64,000 nucleotides of DNA from Eutreptiella sp. 'Long Island Sound 2002' (lineage: Eukaryota > Euglenozoa > Euglenophyceae > Eutreptiales > Eutreptiaceae). Shown here piece after piece: positions 49,313 through 60,055 of this stretch. The position numbers and the translations under genes are program-made. Position 1 is the stretch's first letter; every line of letters begins with the position of its first letter. A model generated the notes under the pieces. It worked only from the letters and a program-made list of their open reading frames with translations, did no database searches and was not told where the DNA came from. The stretch covers positions 17,219,317 through 17,283,316 of the forward strand of contig OZ038379.1 of NCBI GenBank assembly GCA_964036045.1. The letters run 5' to 3'.

Positions 49313-49844
49313 TGTAAGTGCGGCTAGCCCCATCTGCTCAGATTTTCAGACATTCTGCCCAGATTGGCTACATTTTGGTCATTTTCTTTGCTTCGGCGGA
49401 ATTGCCGCCTCGCAGCTCAGTCACAGGATATTTCCTATATATTTCTGATATGCCGGATTTGATTCCGCGGTCCATTTCCCGTAAATCCGCCGCATTCCGC
49501 TATTTTAGCTGGAATCGCCATTTGCCGTTGACGCGCGCTCGCGGCCCAGATCGGCCATACAATTTTACATAAATGGATTATTTAAATTCATACGGACAGT
49601 TTTGGACACTCAGATGTATTTAGAATAATTCCCCTCAATTTTCTTCATAGACTGGGATTTTCTGCCGGACCACAATCAGCATGGACCTTGCTTCTGTTGT
49701 CGCTGCTCTCGCCTCCGTTGGTGTTCGTGTATCCGGTTCCAACCCCAATAACAACATCCAGGGAGACTCCTCGCGTGCCTGCCCCACTGGTCTTGCCGGC
49801 CCCGAGCCCTCCGGCACCCACATCGACCCAGGGCAGCACTTTCA
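49313..49844 (+). repeat. 3' LTR
   Basis: 532 bp, identical by eye to the 5' LTR and followed by the GCCTA target duplication at 49845-49849. The Gag ATG it carries (49681) reads only 55 LTR codons before entering flanking DNA, giving a meaningless 86-codon frame. Confidence 0.97.
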
Positions 49845-50365
49845 GCCTAGTGACACATTTGGATGTACTAAAATGTGGTGCGATGATAATAGCAGCAAGG
49901 TGAGGTACATTGATTTGTTCCGATTTCACTCATGGAGTTAGCTATTAGATATCAGGGGCATCCCAGAGGCTTCATGTATTCAGGAGCAATGGGTCCTCAA
50001 CAAGGAGATAAAGTTATGGCTTTAGCTTATATTTCAAACAAATAATCGTCAACAAAATTTCATAACAAGGTTGTGTCTGCAGCCGTTCCCTTACTTTGTG
50101 TCTCAACAGTGCATTGGAATTGCATTGGGAACCATGTGCGAAGTCAAGAAGCATCACCACTGCAATTTTGCACAATGGGTCGACGCACATTTCAACAGTG
50201 AGCAAAGGCCATTATCTTTGCGTACTGCATGTTTGCCACATGCTTTTATGCCTAGTGACACATTTTGATATACTGAAATGTAGTGCGATGAAGCATAGCA
50301 ACAAGGTGAGGTACATTGATTTGTTACGATTTCACTCATGGAGTTAGCTAGTAGATTAGCTAGTA
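49845..50365. repeat. direct repeat of about 100 bp in the Helitron-like element, split by the LTR insertion
   Basis: GCCTAGTGACACATTT and GGTGAGGTACATTGATTTGT occur at 49845-49945 and again at 50250-50365. The upstream part of the first copy (TGTTTGCCACATG, TTTTATGCCTA) lies at 39051-39079, left of the retrotransposon. The second copy thus gives an uninterrupted reference for the insertion site. Confidence 0.9.
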
Positions 50366-50799
50366 GATTTCAAGGGCTTCTTACAGGCCTCATGTCAAAA
50401 AGTCTGGCACTTATGACACTTATAACAATGTTGGATGCGTTGGGAACCATGTGTGAAGTCAAGAAGCATCCCCATGGCTATTTCTCTTGATTTGCTTTTT
50501 CTTTGGTGGCGGCCGGCCACCACAATGCCTCGGGGGAGTTACATTTGACAAAGAGAACCCCACTTTGCTCCAAATTTTGCAACACATGCCGTTACATGCT
50601 TTAATGGACACATGCCACTTACAAATCATTAGGGGGAAGCCATTGGTCCTATTGGGTATTCTACGCAACGGCATTGGATGCGGGATAAGACTTTGTTTCC
50701 TTTTTGATATTGCTATTATTAACATAAAAGAGGGGTGATGGGAGTAGCGGTGCATGAGTGGGGACAAACAAAACATCACGCAATAGTGTAGAAGCTACG
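50366..50799. other. noncoding spacer upstream of the RPA/USP gene
   Basis: Contains a diverged copy of GGGAACCATGTGTGAAGTCAAGAAG (also at about 50128) and no supported gene. The promoter of the next gene should lie here, but I see no definite element. Confidence 0.5.
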
Positions 50800-53079
50800 A
50801 TGCCCAATGATGCGCAGAGAGTTGAATGTTTGTATGGACAACCGGCTAAGGCAACAACCATCATCACGTGGGATATGCAAAGCTTGTTTACAATCATTCC
50901 GTTGTCATTAGATTACTCTTGTATCGCAATTATGACAAACGCACAATCACGGTCATTAACAAGAGAAGAGTACCAAAAACGTGTCGCTGAAACGCCATTG
51001 GTTACTTACAACACACTGGAAAGCCATGGATTTACCCTTACGGGTTTGGATGTCCTTGTGGTACATGTTGCCGTTGACAACATAGAGATTGAAGCCACCA
51101 AGCAAAAGGGGAAGAAAAGTACAACCCAAAGGATACGTACCCCGAAGATTGTGTTTGCTATTGATTGGGACGGGGCGGAGATTGCCATCACATATCCCGA
51201 TGATGCGCTGGCAAATATGGCCTCGGCAAGTACAGCACAACCAGGTCACGCATTCATTCTCAAACCACCACGTTGGGTTGGTATTTGGAAGCAAGTTGGG
51301 TTGCCAATTTTTGCGGTGAAGGCGAATGACAGCATGATTCCAATTCGGTCCACCAAGCAATACGTCTTCAACCCCTACGTGTATTTTGGCAACGCACAGC
51401 ATTCTTCAATTGCGCCAACAACAACCACAAGAACATATGCCGCATGTCTATTGAAAGACATTAAAGTGGTTGGGTTGAATGAGGACAGCATTGAGATCTA
51501 CGAGTCATGCGCAGAGCAAGCTTGTAAGGCACGTATTCCATACACCATGGAACGTAGAGCGTGCCCAATGTGCCCAAAAGCAAAGGGTGGGGCGCAAAGC
51601 TTTGTGAAGTTTGAATTTCGTGGTGAAACACCAAAAGAAGAAGAACTGGACTTCGAATTGGTGGGGCGAAGGTTGTTGAAGGAGGAGTGGAGCTTGAGAT
51701 CACGAGACGGACTCGACATGGTTGAGGTGTACCAACAAATTGGAAAGTGTTTCAGTGTTGGTGACACACTAGACATGTTCGTGTGGGTGAGGTACGCCGA
51801 AAAAGAAGACTCTGGTGTGTATGCGGATCCCACCATCCACGTTGTCTTATTCCAACCCAGCAACATTGGATATCCGGCCCCTTTGCCATTTCCACGAACA
51901 TCCGCCAAAAATGAACCACGCACACTACAGTCAACCTTTGGTCCCATGGTGGTTGCTACACCGCGCAAGACGGGGCCGATTGGAATTCCCAATGCGGAAT
52001 CTAACTGTGCAACGTCCGCAATGGTGCAAGCATTGTATGCATGCCAATTGGTGAGGGCTACCATTACGTCATTATCAATTCAAGATTTGGCACCACAACA
52101 TCACCGCATTGGAGAACAAATCAAGGATATCTTTGGCATGATGGACAACGGAGCAGCGCCTGTGCGCTTGCAAATTGTTGCATTGCACTCAGCTTTGCGC
52201 AATTTGATGGTGGAAAGTGAGGAGCGTGAAGACAAGTTTATCGATGCAACTACCATGATGCAAATATTGCTATGCAACTTGCAAGTGAAGTGTGCCTCTA
52301 TAGAGCTTGGGTCAAGATATAATTGTCCAAGTTGCAACAAGATGTTGAAATCCCCCACAAGCACTACAGAATACGTGGTGCACGGTGCATTGCTAAGTGA
52401 TTGGAGTAATTGCTTGGCATCCACATTTCAACCGTGGCGTATTGAATACATTACTTGTGACACATGTGGGCGTATGGCCGCCACTGGAGATGGGATTGTT
52501 GTTCATCCAAGTTACCTAACAAGTGATGTCATTGTCCTGTTCTTCAAGCCACAGGCCATGGATGGCCATGATTTGCTTTCCATGCCGTACTTGCACGTGT
52601 TTTTGGTTCCTGATACTTTCCACTTCAACAACAACATATGGACAACGACAAGTACCATTGCATATCGCACTAATCCGTTGCACTACGTGGCACATGTGTT
52701 GCATGAAGGTGGATGGTTTTTATGCGATGACACAAGTATTTGCCAGGAGGCACGGCCGGAGGATTCACATGTCTTTGTCATTGCTAGCCGACAAACAACA
52801 GCTAGTACTTGTGACACAACTGTTCCGGTGGCAGTTGATGCTTCATCAACCTCGACTCCAGCTACATCAGTTCCATCGTTCACAACAGCTTCACCTACAA
52901 CAACTACAACAAGCGGAGGGGGGCTCCACGAGATGGGGAAGGGCAGTGTGCGGGCTGTGATCGCCTCCGAAGGGTATCTGTCGGACGACGAATTCAGATT
53001 GCACGATATGCACGTGCATGATCACGTATTTATAACAAAGAAAGATGAGCATGTTGAGGAAATTTCAATGAAAGAATGA
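50800..53079 (+). CDS. RPA-like zinc ribbon fused to a ubiquitin-specific protease (C19-like) domain
   Basis: The ATG at 50800 gives 759 residues; the frame is closed by TGA just upstream of an unlikely GTG at 50758. Residues about 25-330 look like OB-fold-type strands with a zinc ribbon (ESCAEQACKARIPYT...ACPMCPKAKGG), closely spaced like the C-terminal RPA70 ribbon that binds single-stranded DNA; this call is tentative. From about 395 on is a peptidase C19 core: Cys box GIPNAESNCATSAMVQALY (Cys403), zinc finger pairs CPSC and CDTC, then LHYVAHVLHEGGWFLCDD with catalytic-type His628 and Asp643. All three catalytic positions are present, so deubiquitinase activity is plausible. A Ser/Thr-rich linker and an acidic His/Asp tail end the protein. 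Orientation and position place it in the Helitron-like element. Roles in DNA handling and protecting the transposition proteins from ubiquitin-dependent loss are inference. Confidence 0.7.
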   Translation: MPNDAQRVECLYGQPAKATTIITWDMQSLFTIIPLSLDYSCIAIMTNAQSRSLTREEYQKRVAETPLVTYNTLESHGFTLTGLDVLVVHVAVDNIEIEATKQKGKKSTTQRIRTPKIVFAIDWDGAEIAITYPDDALANMASASTAQPGHAFILKPPRWVGIWKQVGLPIFAVKANDSMIPIRSTKQYVFNPYVYFGNAQHSSIAPTTTTRTYAACLLKDIKVVGLNEDSIEIYESCAEQACKARIPYTMERRACPMCPKAKGGAQSFVKFEFRGETPKEEELDFELVGRRLLKEEWSLRSRDGLDMVEVYQQIGKCFSVGDTLDMFVWVRYAEKEDSGVYADPTIHVVLFQPSNIGYPAPLPFPRTSAKNEPRTLQSTFGPMVVATPRKTGPIGIPNAESNCATSAMVQALYACQLVRATITSLSIQDLAPQHHRIGEQIKDIFGMMDNGAAPVRLQIVALHSALRNLMVESEEREDKFIDATTMMQILLCNLQVKCASIELGSRYNCPSCNKMLKSPTSTTEYVVHGALLSDWSNCLASTFQPWRIEYITCDTCGRMAATGDGIVVHPSYLTSDVIVLFFKPQAMDGHDLLSMPYLHVFLVPDTFHFNNNIWTTTSTIAYRTNPLHYVAHVLHEGGWFLCDDTSICQEARPEDSHVFVIASRQTTASTCDTTVPVAVDASSTSTPATSVPSFTTASPTTTTTSGGGLHEMGKGSVRAVIASEGYLSDDEFRLHDMHVHDHVFITKKDEHVEEISMKE

Positions 53080-53132
53080 TACATGATATGTAAGTAAGGT
53101 TAAATGAATCCTTCGTCTTTCGTGCTTGGTGT

Positions 53133-53175
53133 GGCTTTTCATTTGCTGGTGCGAAGCACCATCAAAAGAAAAGCC
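53133..53175 (+). other. strong hairpin, possible 3' end of the Helitron-like element or transcription end signal
   Basis: Two 20-nt arms (53133-53152 and 53156-53175) pair at 18 of 20 positions around a GAA triloop, starting 54 nt after the RPA/USP stop codon. TTATTACG and a short T run follow. Helitrons carry a hairpin near the 3' end, but the expected CTRR a few bases later is absent. Confidence 0.6.
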
Positions 53176-53959
53176 TTATTACGTTTTTAGCCATTTTCGG
53201 GTCACTTTTCTATGTCGGAAACGGAGCTGGGCGGTGACAAACAAACGCAAAAAGACTCCTTTGCCTTATGTTTAAGCTAGCAGCGCAAGGACAAGGAGGG
53301 TGCATTGGGCAAGATTAGCGATACAGAGTGCAAATAGCATGAAATTGACATATTCATAACTCGGGCCTATTGTATCGGCTTTTGACGAAATCAGGGGCAA
53401 TTTTGGTCAATTCAGGAGTGTTGTTTTCATTTTCGAGCTTAAAAAGGCGGCTGAGGGCGCTGAAAACCGTCAAATCGAAAAGCGGTGCTAAAACAAAACG
53501 ACGGCGGTTTCTCGATTCAACACCAACAGGAGGCTTTTAGAATCATTTCCAAATCTGGTCTTAGATCGAAATTTGGTGCATTGTAGCCCGATTTCACTTT
53601 GGACAGTCAAAATGAAAGATCGCAAATGCCGGCGACTGTAAAATGCACGCGTGCACAGCAAATAAATAATATGTCAAATAGATTTCTTGAGATTTGGGGC
53701 CTGTGGTTTATGTATAGTGTTGTTCGGCACCTCAACTTTGCTGGTGCACCTTTAAATCGCATCCCTAGCTTATATGGAATTAGTGGATGCTGGTAAAGAA
53801 GTTAAAACCTTGTAAAGGTCCTAACTTTGCAAAACAGCATTGATCAATCGGAACAAATGTGACGGCGCGAATCAGCTCTTTGAGGCGGTCATTTAGAGGG
53901 GCTGCATCGTACACTTTTGGGATATGTTTCATTTCGGCGCGCGGATCGTATATAATGGC
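53176..53959. other. no supported gene
   Basis: AT-rich flank between the Helitron-like element and the 730-bp array. The right part (from about 53860) shows faint similarity to the array unit (GAGGCGGTCATTTAGAGGGGC). Confidence 0.5.
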
Positions 53960-56900
53960 ATAAGGACTGCTTTTAGAGGGGGGCGGGGCCCCATTCCCCG
54001 GCCCCCCAATTAAAAGCCCCCCATGGGGGGGGATTTGAACAAGCGGGGGAAAGTTGCACGAGGTGGGGTCGCACGGGTTCTCAAATGAGAACGGGGAGGA
54101 CAAGGAGCACAAAGGCAAAAAGACCATTCAAAGGCGGAGAAGGAGAAAACCATGAAAACACGGGAGCAACGGCGCCAGCGCCGGCCGCTAGGCTCCGCTT
54201 TTGTGGGCCAAGCCCCACAAAAACGGAGCCTAGCGGGTGCTGCCTTCTGCCTCTTGCATAATATGGTTGCCCCGTCCGCGGAAAAGGCTTGCCAGATGGG
54301 CAGCAAGTATACATGCCAAATATGGCGAAAAATATGGCAAAAAACTGCCAAAAAATGCTCAAAATTGACCGTAAATCATCCAAACGGCACCAGATTTGGC
54401 CAATGAGGTTGCTTTTCCGACGTTTTGGCCCGAGCCGGTCATTTTAAGGGGCTACAACATGCTCCAACTTCGCAAACAAGAGCCAATACGGAATTCAGCC
54501 CCAATTTCCGGAGACTGCCCCAAAAACTACTTAAAACCGTCCTAATTCACCAAAACGAACATCATGGGCCAAAAAGAAGAAAAGTCGCGTTCTTAGAATT
54601 CGACTGCGATCATTTTAAGGGGCTGCATTGCAGGGTTTTGAGAAGGGCTGTCTTCCAGGGGGGGGGGGTCGCGTAACGTAGTAGTTGGTCACTGCTTCTG
54701 GCGCGGGGTCAGGGTCCCCCAACACCCCGACCCCCACAGAAGCCAGCCCCCTGCGGGGGGGAATTGAACAAGCGGGGGGAAATTGCACGAGGTGGGGTCG
54801 CACGGGTGCTCAGATGAGAACGGGGAGGACAAGGAGCACAAAGGCAAAAAGACCATTCAAAGGCGGAGAAGGAGAAAACCATCAAAACACGGGAGCAACG
54901 GCGCCAGCGCCGGCCGCTAGGCTCCGTTTTTGTGGGCCAAGCCCCACAAAAACGGAGCCTAGCGGGAGCTGCCTCCTGCCTTTTGCACAATATGGTTGCC
55001 CTATTGGCAGAAAAGGCTTGCCAGATGGGGAGCAAGTATACATGCCAAATATGGCGAAAAAAAATGGCAGAAAACTGCCAAAAAACGCGTAAAATTGACC
55101 GTAAATCATCGAAACGGCACCAGATTTGGCCAATGAGGTTGCTGTTCTGACGTTTTGGCCCGAGCTGGTCATTTTAAGGGGCTACAACATGATGTAACTT
55201 CGCAAGCAAGAACCAATACGGAATTCAGCCCCAAATTTTCGGAGACTGCCCGAAAAACTGCTTAAAACGGTCCTAATTCACCAAAACAACCATCGTCGGC
55301 CAAAAAGAAGAAAAGTCGCGTTCTTAGAATTCGATTGCGATCATTTTAAGGGGCTGCATTGCAGGGTTTTGAGAAGGGCTGTCTTTCAGGGGGGGGGGGT
55401 CGCGTAACGTAGTAGTTGGTCACTGCTTCTGGCGCGGGGTCAGGGGCCCCTCACACCCCGACCCCCACAGAAGCCAGCCCCCTGCGGGGGGGATTTGAAC
55501 AAGCGGGGGAAAGATGCACTAGGTGGGGTCGCACGGATGCTCAGATGAGAACGGGGAGGACCAGGAGCACAAAGGCAAAAAGACCATTCAAAGGCGGAGA
55601 AGGAGAAAACCATGAAAACACGGGAGCAACGGCACCAGCGCCGGCCGCTAGGCTCCGTTTTTGTGGGCCAAGCCCCACAAAAACGTAGCCTAGCGGGTGC
55701 TGCCTCTTGCCTCTTGCACAATATGGTTGCCCCGTTAGCAGAAAAGGTTTGCCAGATGGGCAGCAAGTATACATGCCAAATATGGCGAAAAAAATGGCAA
55801 AAACTGCTAAAAAACGCGTAAAATTGACCGTAAATCATCAAAAAGGTACCTGACTTGGCCAATTAGGTTGCTTTTCCGACGTTTTGGCCCGAGCCGGTCA
55901 TTTTAAGGGGCTACAACATGATGTAACTTCGCAAGCAGAAGCCAATACGGAATTCAGCCCCAAATTTTCGGAGACTGCCCGAAAAACTGCTTAAAACCGT
56001 CCTAATTCACCAAAACGAACATCGTCGGCCAAAAAGAAGAAAAGTCGCATTCTTAGAATTCGATTGCGATCATTTTAAGGGGCTGCATTGCGGGGTTTTG
56101 AGAAGGGCTGTCTTCCAGGGGGGGGGGGTGGCGTAACGTAGTAGTTGGTCACTGCTTCTGGCGCGGGGTCAGGGGCCCCCAACACCCCGACCCCCACAGA
56201 AGCCAGCCCCCTGCGGGGGGGAATTGAACAAGCGGGGGGAAATTGCACGAGGTGGGGTCGCACGGGTGCTCAGATGAGAACGGGGAGGACAAGGAGCACA
56301 AAGGCAAAAAGACCATTCAAAGGCGGAGAAGGAGAAAACCATGAAAACACGGGAGCAACGGCGCCAGCGCCGGCTGCTAGGCTCCGTTTTTGTGGGCCAA
56401 GCCCCACAAAAACGTAGCCTAGCGGGTGCTGCTAGGTGCCTCTTGCACAATATCGTTGCACCATTGGCAAAAAAGGCTTGCCAGATGGGCAGCAAGTATA
56501 CATGCCAAATATGGCGAAAAAAATGGCAAAAAACTGCCAAAAAACGCACAAAATTGACCGTAAATCATCGAAACCGCACCAGATTTGGCCAATGAGGTTG
56601 CTTTTCTGACGTTTTGGCCCGAGCCGGTCATTTTAAGGGGCTACAACATGATGTAACTTCGCAACCAGGAGCCAATACGGAATTCAGCCCCAAATTTTCG
56701 GAGACTGCCCGAATTGCTCCTTAAAACGGTCCTAATTCACCAAAACGACCATCATCGGCCAAATAGAGGAAAAGTCGCGTTCTTAAAATTCCATTGCGAT
56801 CATTTTAAGGGGCTGCATTGCAGGGTTTTGAGAAGGGCTGTCTTCCAGGGGGGGGGGGTGGCGTAACGTAGTAGTTGGTCACTGCTTCTGGCGCGGGGTC

Positions 56901-57690
56901 AGGGGCCCCTCACACCCCGACCCCCACAGAAGCCAGCCCCCTGCGGGGGGGATTTGAACAAGCGGGGGGAAATTGCACGAGGTGGGGTCGCACGGATGCT
57001 CAGATGAGAACGGGGAGGACAAGGAGCACAAAGGCAAAAAGACCATTCAAAGGCGGAGAAGGAGAAAACCATGAAAACACGGGAGCAACGGCGCCAGCGC
57101 CGGCCGCTAGGCTCCGTTTTTGTGGGCCAAGCCCCACAAAAACGTAGCCTAGCGGGTGCTGCTTCGTGCCTCTTGCACAATATGGTTGCACCATTGGCAA
57201 AAAAGGCTTGCCAGATGGGCAGCAAGTAAACATGCCAAATATGGCGAAAAAAATGGCAGAAAACTGCCACAAAACGCACAAAATTGACCGTAAATCATCG
57301 AAACGGCACCAGATTTGGCCAATGAGGTTGCTTTTCTGGCGTTTTGGCCCGAGCCGGTCATTTTAAGGGGCTACAACATGATGTAACTTCGCAAGTAAGA
57401 GGCAATACGGAATTCAGCCCCAAACTTTCGGAGACTGCCCGAAAAACTGCTTAAAACGGTCCTAATTCACCAAAACGACCATCGTCGGCCAAAAAAAAGA
57501 AAAGTCGCGTTCTTAGAATTCCATTGCGATCATTTTAAGGGGCTGCATTGCAGGGTTTTGAGGAGGGCTGTCTTCCAGGGGGGGGGGGTCGCGTAACGTA
57601 GTAGTTGGTCACTGCTTCTGGCGCGGGGTCAGGGGCCCCCAACACCCCGACCCCCACAGAAGCCAGCCCCCTGCGGGGGGGATTTGAACA
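53960..57690. repeat. 730-bp tandem satellite array, five units plus a diverged first part
   Basis: GTAGTTGGTCACTGCTTCTG recurs at 54681, 55412, 56141, 56871 and 57601 (period 729-731). Units are about 95 percent alike by eye, each with a G9-G12 run, a GGGGCTGCATTGC block, a GATTTGAACAAG or GAATTGAACAAG motif that reads as a B-box-like GTTCAAATCC on the minus strand, and a perfect or near-perfect 21-bp hairpin. Open frames on both strands repeat with the unit and are not called genes. The last unit breaks off at about 57690 into the next repeat block. Confidence 0.95.
54187..57153. repeat. hairpin with 21-bp stem, once per 730-bp unit
   Basis: At 54187-54234, 54916-54963, 55647-55694, 56376-56423 and 57106-57153, GCTAGGCTCCG...GTGGG and its reverse complement flank a CCAAGC loop. 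The second unit is perfectly paired; the first has one mismatch in the left arm, and the last three carry a G-to-T change in the right arm (CGTAGCC). The change is not compensated, so there is no covariation evidence for a functional RNA. Confidence 0.9.
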
Positions 57691-59119
57691 AGGGGATGAA
57701 GGCGGTGGTCTAGAGGGTGGGCAATCTGCATTGGGGAGGTTGTTTTTGGAGGTGATACATACCACGGACAGCCCTTTGTTTCCTTGTACGTTTGGGGGAA
57801 ATATTTTCAAAGCAATGTTCGGGCTATGTTGTTGAGCCTAACATTAGGGCCAAAGATGGTGAGAGCAATGTAGGGGCCACCTTGTGGCAAGTGATGGCTG
57901 TATGGCAAACAAATAGGTGCCATAAATGTTGAAACCTTTGCGTAGCAAAATACCTGTGGGGCGCTTCCCACTCGATGCCCCTTTGGGTAAGCGACGGGGG
58001 GGAGGGAGGGGGCGAGGGTGCCTTTGCCTTTTGCCCGAAAAACAACGGTTGTTTGGTGCCGCAAAACAACACAAATTGCCCGGCAAACATGTTGGCCCTC
58101 ATTGTTTGCCCATTTAAAAATGTTGGCAATACATATGTATGAAGTTGTTCACCGCATACCTGCACCAAAAGGCCATTGAGAGTCAACAAATTGGAAAATT
58201 GGCACACAAATGTGGCATGCTCTTTCTCTTCCAACCGACGCTGCCCCACAACTTGTGCACCTTGCCGTTCAGCCGAACCCTTACCACCACGTAACCCACT
58301 TGACAACAAACAGCATGGCTTTTATCCACCTGTGGTAGCTACCCCACACACCCCCCTCCCGCCCCTCAGAGCATGCAGGACCCCCCACCCCCCCCCCCAG
58401 TCACGCAATTTCCTGAGGTAAGTGAATGGATACCTGAGTGGATGCGATGAGTGAGTGGATACTTGAGTGGATGCAATGGTGCCATGCACCATCGCATCCT
58501 CCCCCCCTCTCTTATTGTGTTCCCCCTCCCGGCGAAGGCGGGGGGGGGGGGGGAGTGGTGGACTAGTTAGTTTTCCCCTAGCTAGGGCAAAAGTTGCCGG
58601 AACGTGAACTACAACTAAACATGCCATAAAAAGATGGTCAAATTGGCTAAAAATCTTCATGAGGTTATGCAAAGCAAAACCAGCAATGTGCACGCCACTC
58701 CTAAGCTTGGGGGTGCAACACCAGTTTCTTCACCAACTGCCCGATGGGAATCAAAATCATGCACTTGATCTGTTTTACAGCGTTGTTTGTAGAAACAATG
58801 TTTCTGTGACATTGCACTTGCCATGAATGTATTTGATCATTCCGCCCCTTTCACTTATTCCCTGCCATCCAACGTTGTTGTTTCTAAATGAAAATGTACA
58901 ATGCTCCCCCTGTCACCAAATTTTACTGCTTTCTCTCATGAACATTGACAAAAAGCCTTTTGTTTCGAAAAAAAACAATCTCTGCTTTCAGTGGAGCAAA
59001 AACAAAACACATCACACAAATGACACACAGATGGCAAAAAGGCAGACACAAACGACACACACATTCACAAATGACAAACACATTCACAAATGACACACAC
59101 ATTCACAAATGACAGACAG

Positions 59120-60055
59120 GACAAATGACACACACATTGCGCGCTGACACAGAAAAGACACACACACAGTGCACTAACACACACACACAGCGCTCTAACA
59201 CACCAATGACACACACCCAGCGCGCCAACACACAAAAGACACACACCCAGCACTCGCCAGACACACAGCGACACACCCAGCGCGCTGCAAACACACAATC
59301 ACACACCCAGCGCGCGCCGAACACACAATGACATACCCAGCGCGCGGCGAACACACTATCACACACCCAGCGCGCGCCGAACACACAATGACATACCCAG
59401 CGCGTGGCGAACACACTATCACACACCCAGCGCGCGGCGAACACACAATCACACACCCAGCGCGCGGCAAACACACAATCACACACCCAGCGCATGGCAA
59501 ACACACTAACACCTTGCGCGCTGACACACAGATCACACACACAGCGCGCCGACACACACACTGCGCGCTGACACAAAAGACACACTCGTGTGTGATTGTG
59601 TGTCCGGCGCGCGCTGGGTGTGTGATGGTGTGTTCGCCGCGCTGGGTGTGTCATTGTGTGTTTGTCGCGCGCTGGGTGTGTGATAGTGTGTTTGCCGCGC
59701 GCTGGGTGTGTAATGGTGTGTCCGGCGCGCGTTGGGTGTGGGATAGTGTGTTTGCGGCGCGCTGGGTGTGTGTTTGTGTGTCCGGCTCGCGCTGGGTGTG
59801 TCACTGTGTGTCCGGCGAGCGCTGGCTGTGTATCATTTGTGTGCTGGCGCGTGTCATGTGTCAGCGCGCTGTGTGTGTGTGTCATTTGTGTGGCAGTGCA
59901 CTGTGTGTGTGTGATCTCTGTGTCACCGCGCAAAGTGTGTGTAACTTGTGTGTCCAGCGCGCGCTGTGTGTGTGCCATGCGTGTATCAGCGCGCAATGAT
60001 TGTCTCAACTGTGCCACTTGAGTGTCAGCGCGCCGTTTTTGTGTGATTTGTGTGT
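59120..60055. repeat. 30-bp minisatellite in head-to-head inverted arrangement
   Basis: About ten units of ACACACCCAGCGCGCG plus CCGAACACACAATG (59205-59515) are followed, after a junction near 59560, by the reverse complement (GTGTGTCCGGCGCGCGCTGGG...) to about 59830 and by related degenerate units to 60055. A super-period of 60 bp is visible on the left side (alternating ACAC/ACAT starts). The inverted halves could extrude as a cruciform. Long frames through it encode only HTxTHPARxxHT-type repeats. Confidence 0.92.

Larger units (their letters stand above)
39080..49844 (+). mobile_element. full-length Ty3/gypsy LTR retrotransposon with chromodomain, nested and very young
   Basis: Two 532-bp LTRs (39080-39611 and 49313-49844), both TG...CA, are identical by eye over their whole length. 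GCCTA flanks both sides (39075-39079 and 49845-49849). A primer binding site follows the 5' LTR and a polypurine tract precedes the 3' LTR. Gag (39448-42483) and Pol (42484-47667) share a frame and are separated by one UAG. Pol order is protease, Dam-like domain, RT, RNase H, integrase, chromodomain, which is the Ty3/gypsy order with a chromovirus-type C-terminus. No other stops or frameshifts are seen, so the copy looks intact and recently inserted. Confidence 0.97.
30642..53175 (+). mobile_element. large Helitron-like element with nested gypsy insertion (ends not resolved)
   Basis: Three plus-strand coding units fit a Helitron-like rolling-circle transposon: a zinc-finger/coiled-coil protein (30642-31745), Rep-helicase-GIY-YIG (32158-38865) and an RPA-like/ubiquitin-protease protein (50800-53079). 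The last two were separated by the later 10.77-kb LTR retrotransposon. Removing that insertion and one GCCTA copy makes 39079 contiguous with 49850, and the joined sequence matches a nearby direct repeat, proving they were once adjacent. A strong hairpin at 53133-53175 could mark the 3' end, but the classical CTRR terminus is not seen there and the 5' end is unknown. The coordinates are the outer limits of supported parts, about 11.8 kb without the insertion. Assigning the first and third coding units to the element is inference from orientation and proximity, and from the occurrence of RPA-like genes in plant Helitrons. Confidence 0.6.

Noticed and set aside
49681-49941. 86-codon gene at the 3' LTR
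   Set aside because: It is the Gag start copied in the 3' LTR running into flanking Helitron DNA.
54685-57147. Conserved frames of 70-135 codons in each 730-bp unit (plus and minus)
   Set aside because: Conservation equals that of the surrounding noncoding satellite, both strands are open, and proline/arginine-rich low-complexity products have no motif.
59205-59515. Regular 30-bp repeats as a CRISPR array
   Set aside because: No unique spacers; units are contiguous minisatellite copies in a eukaryotic genome.
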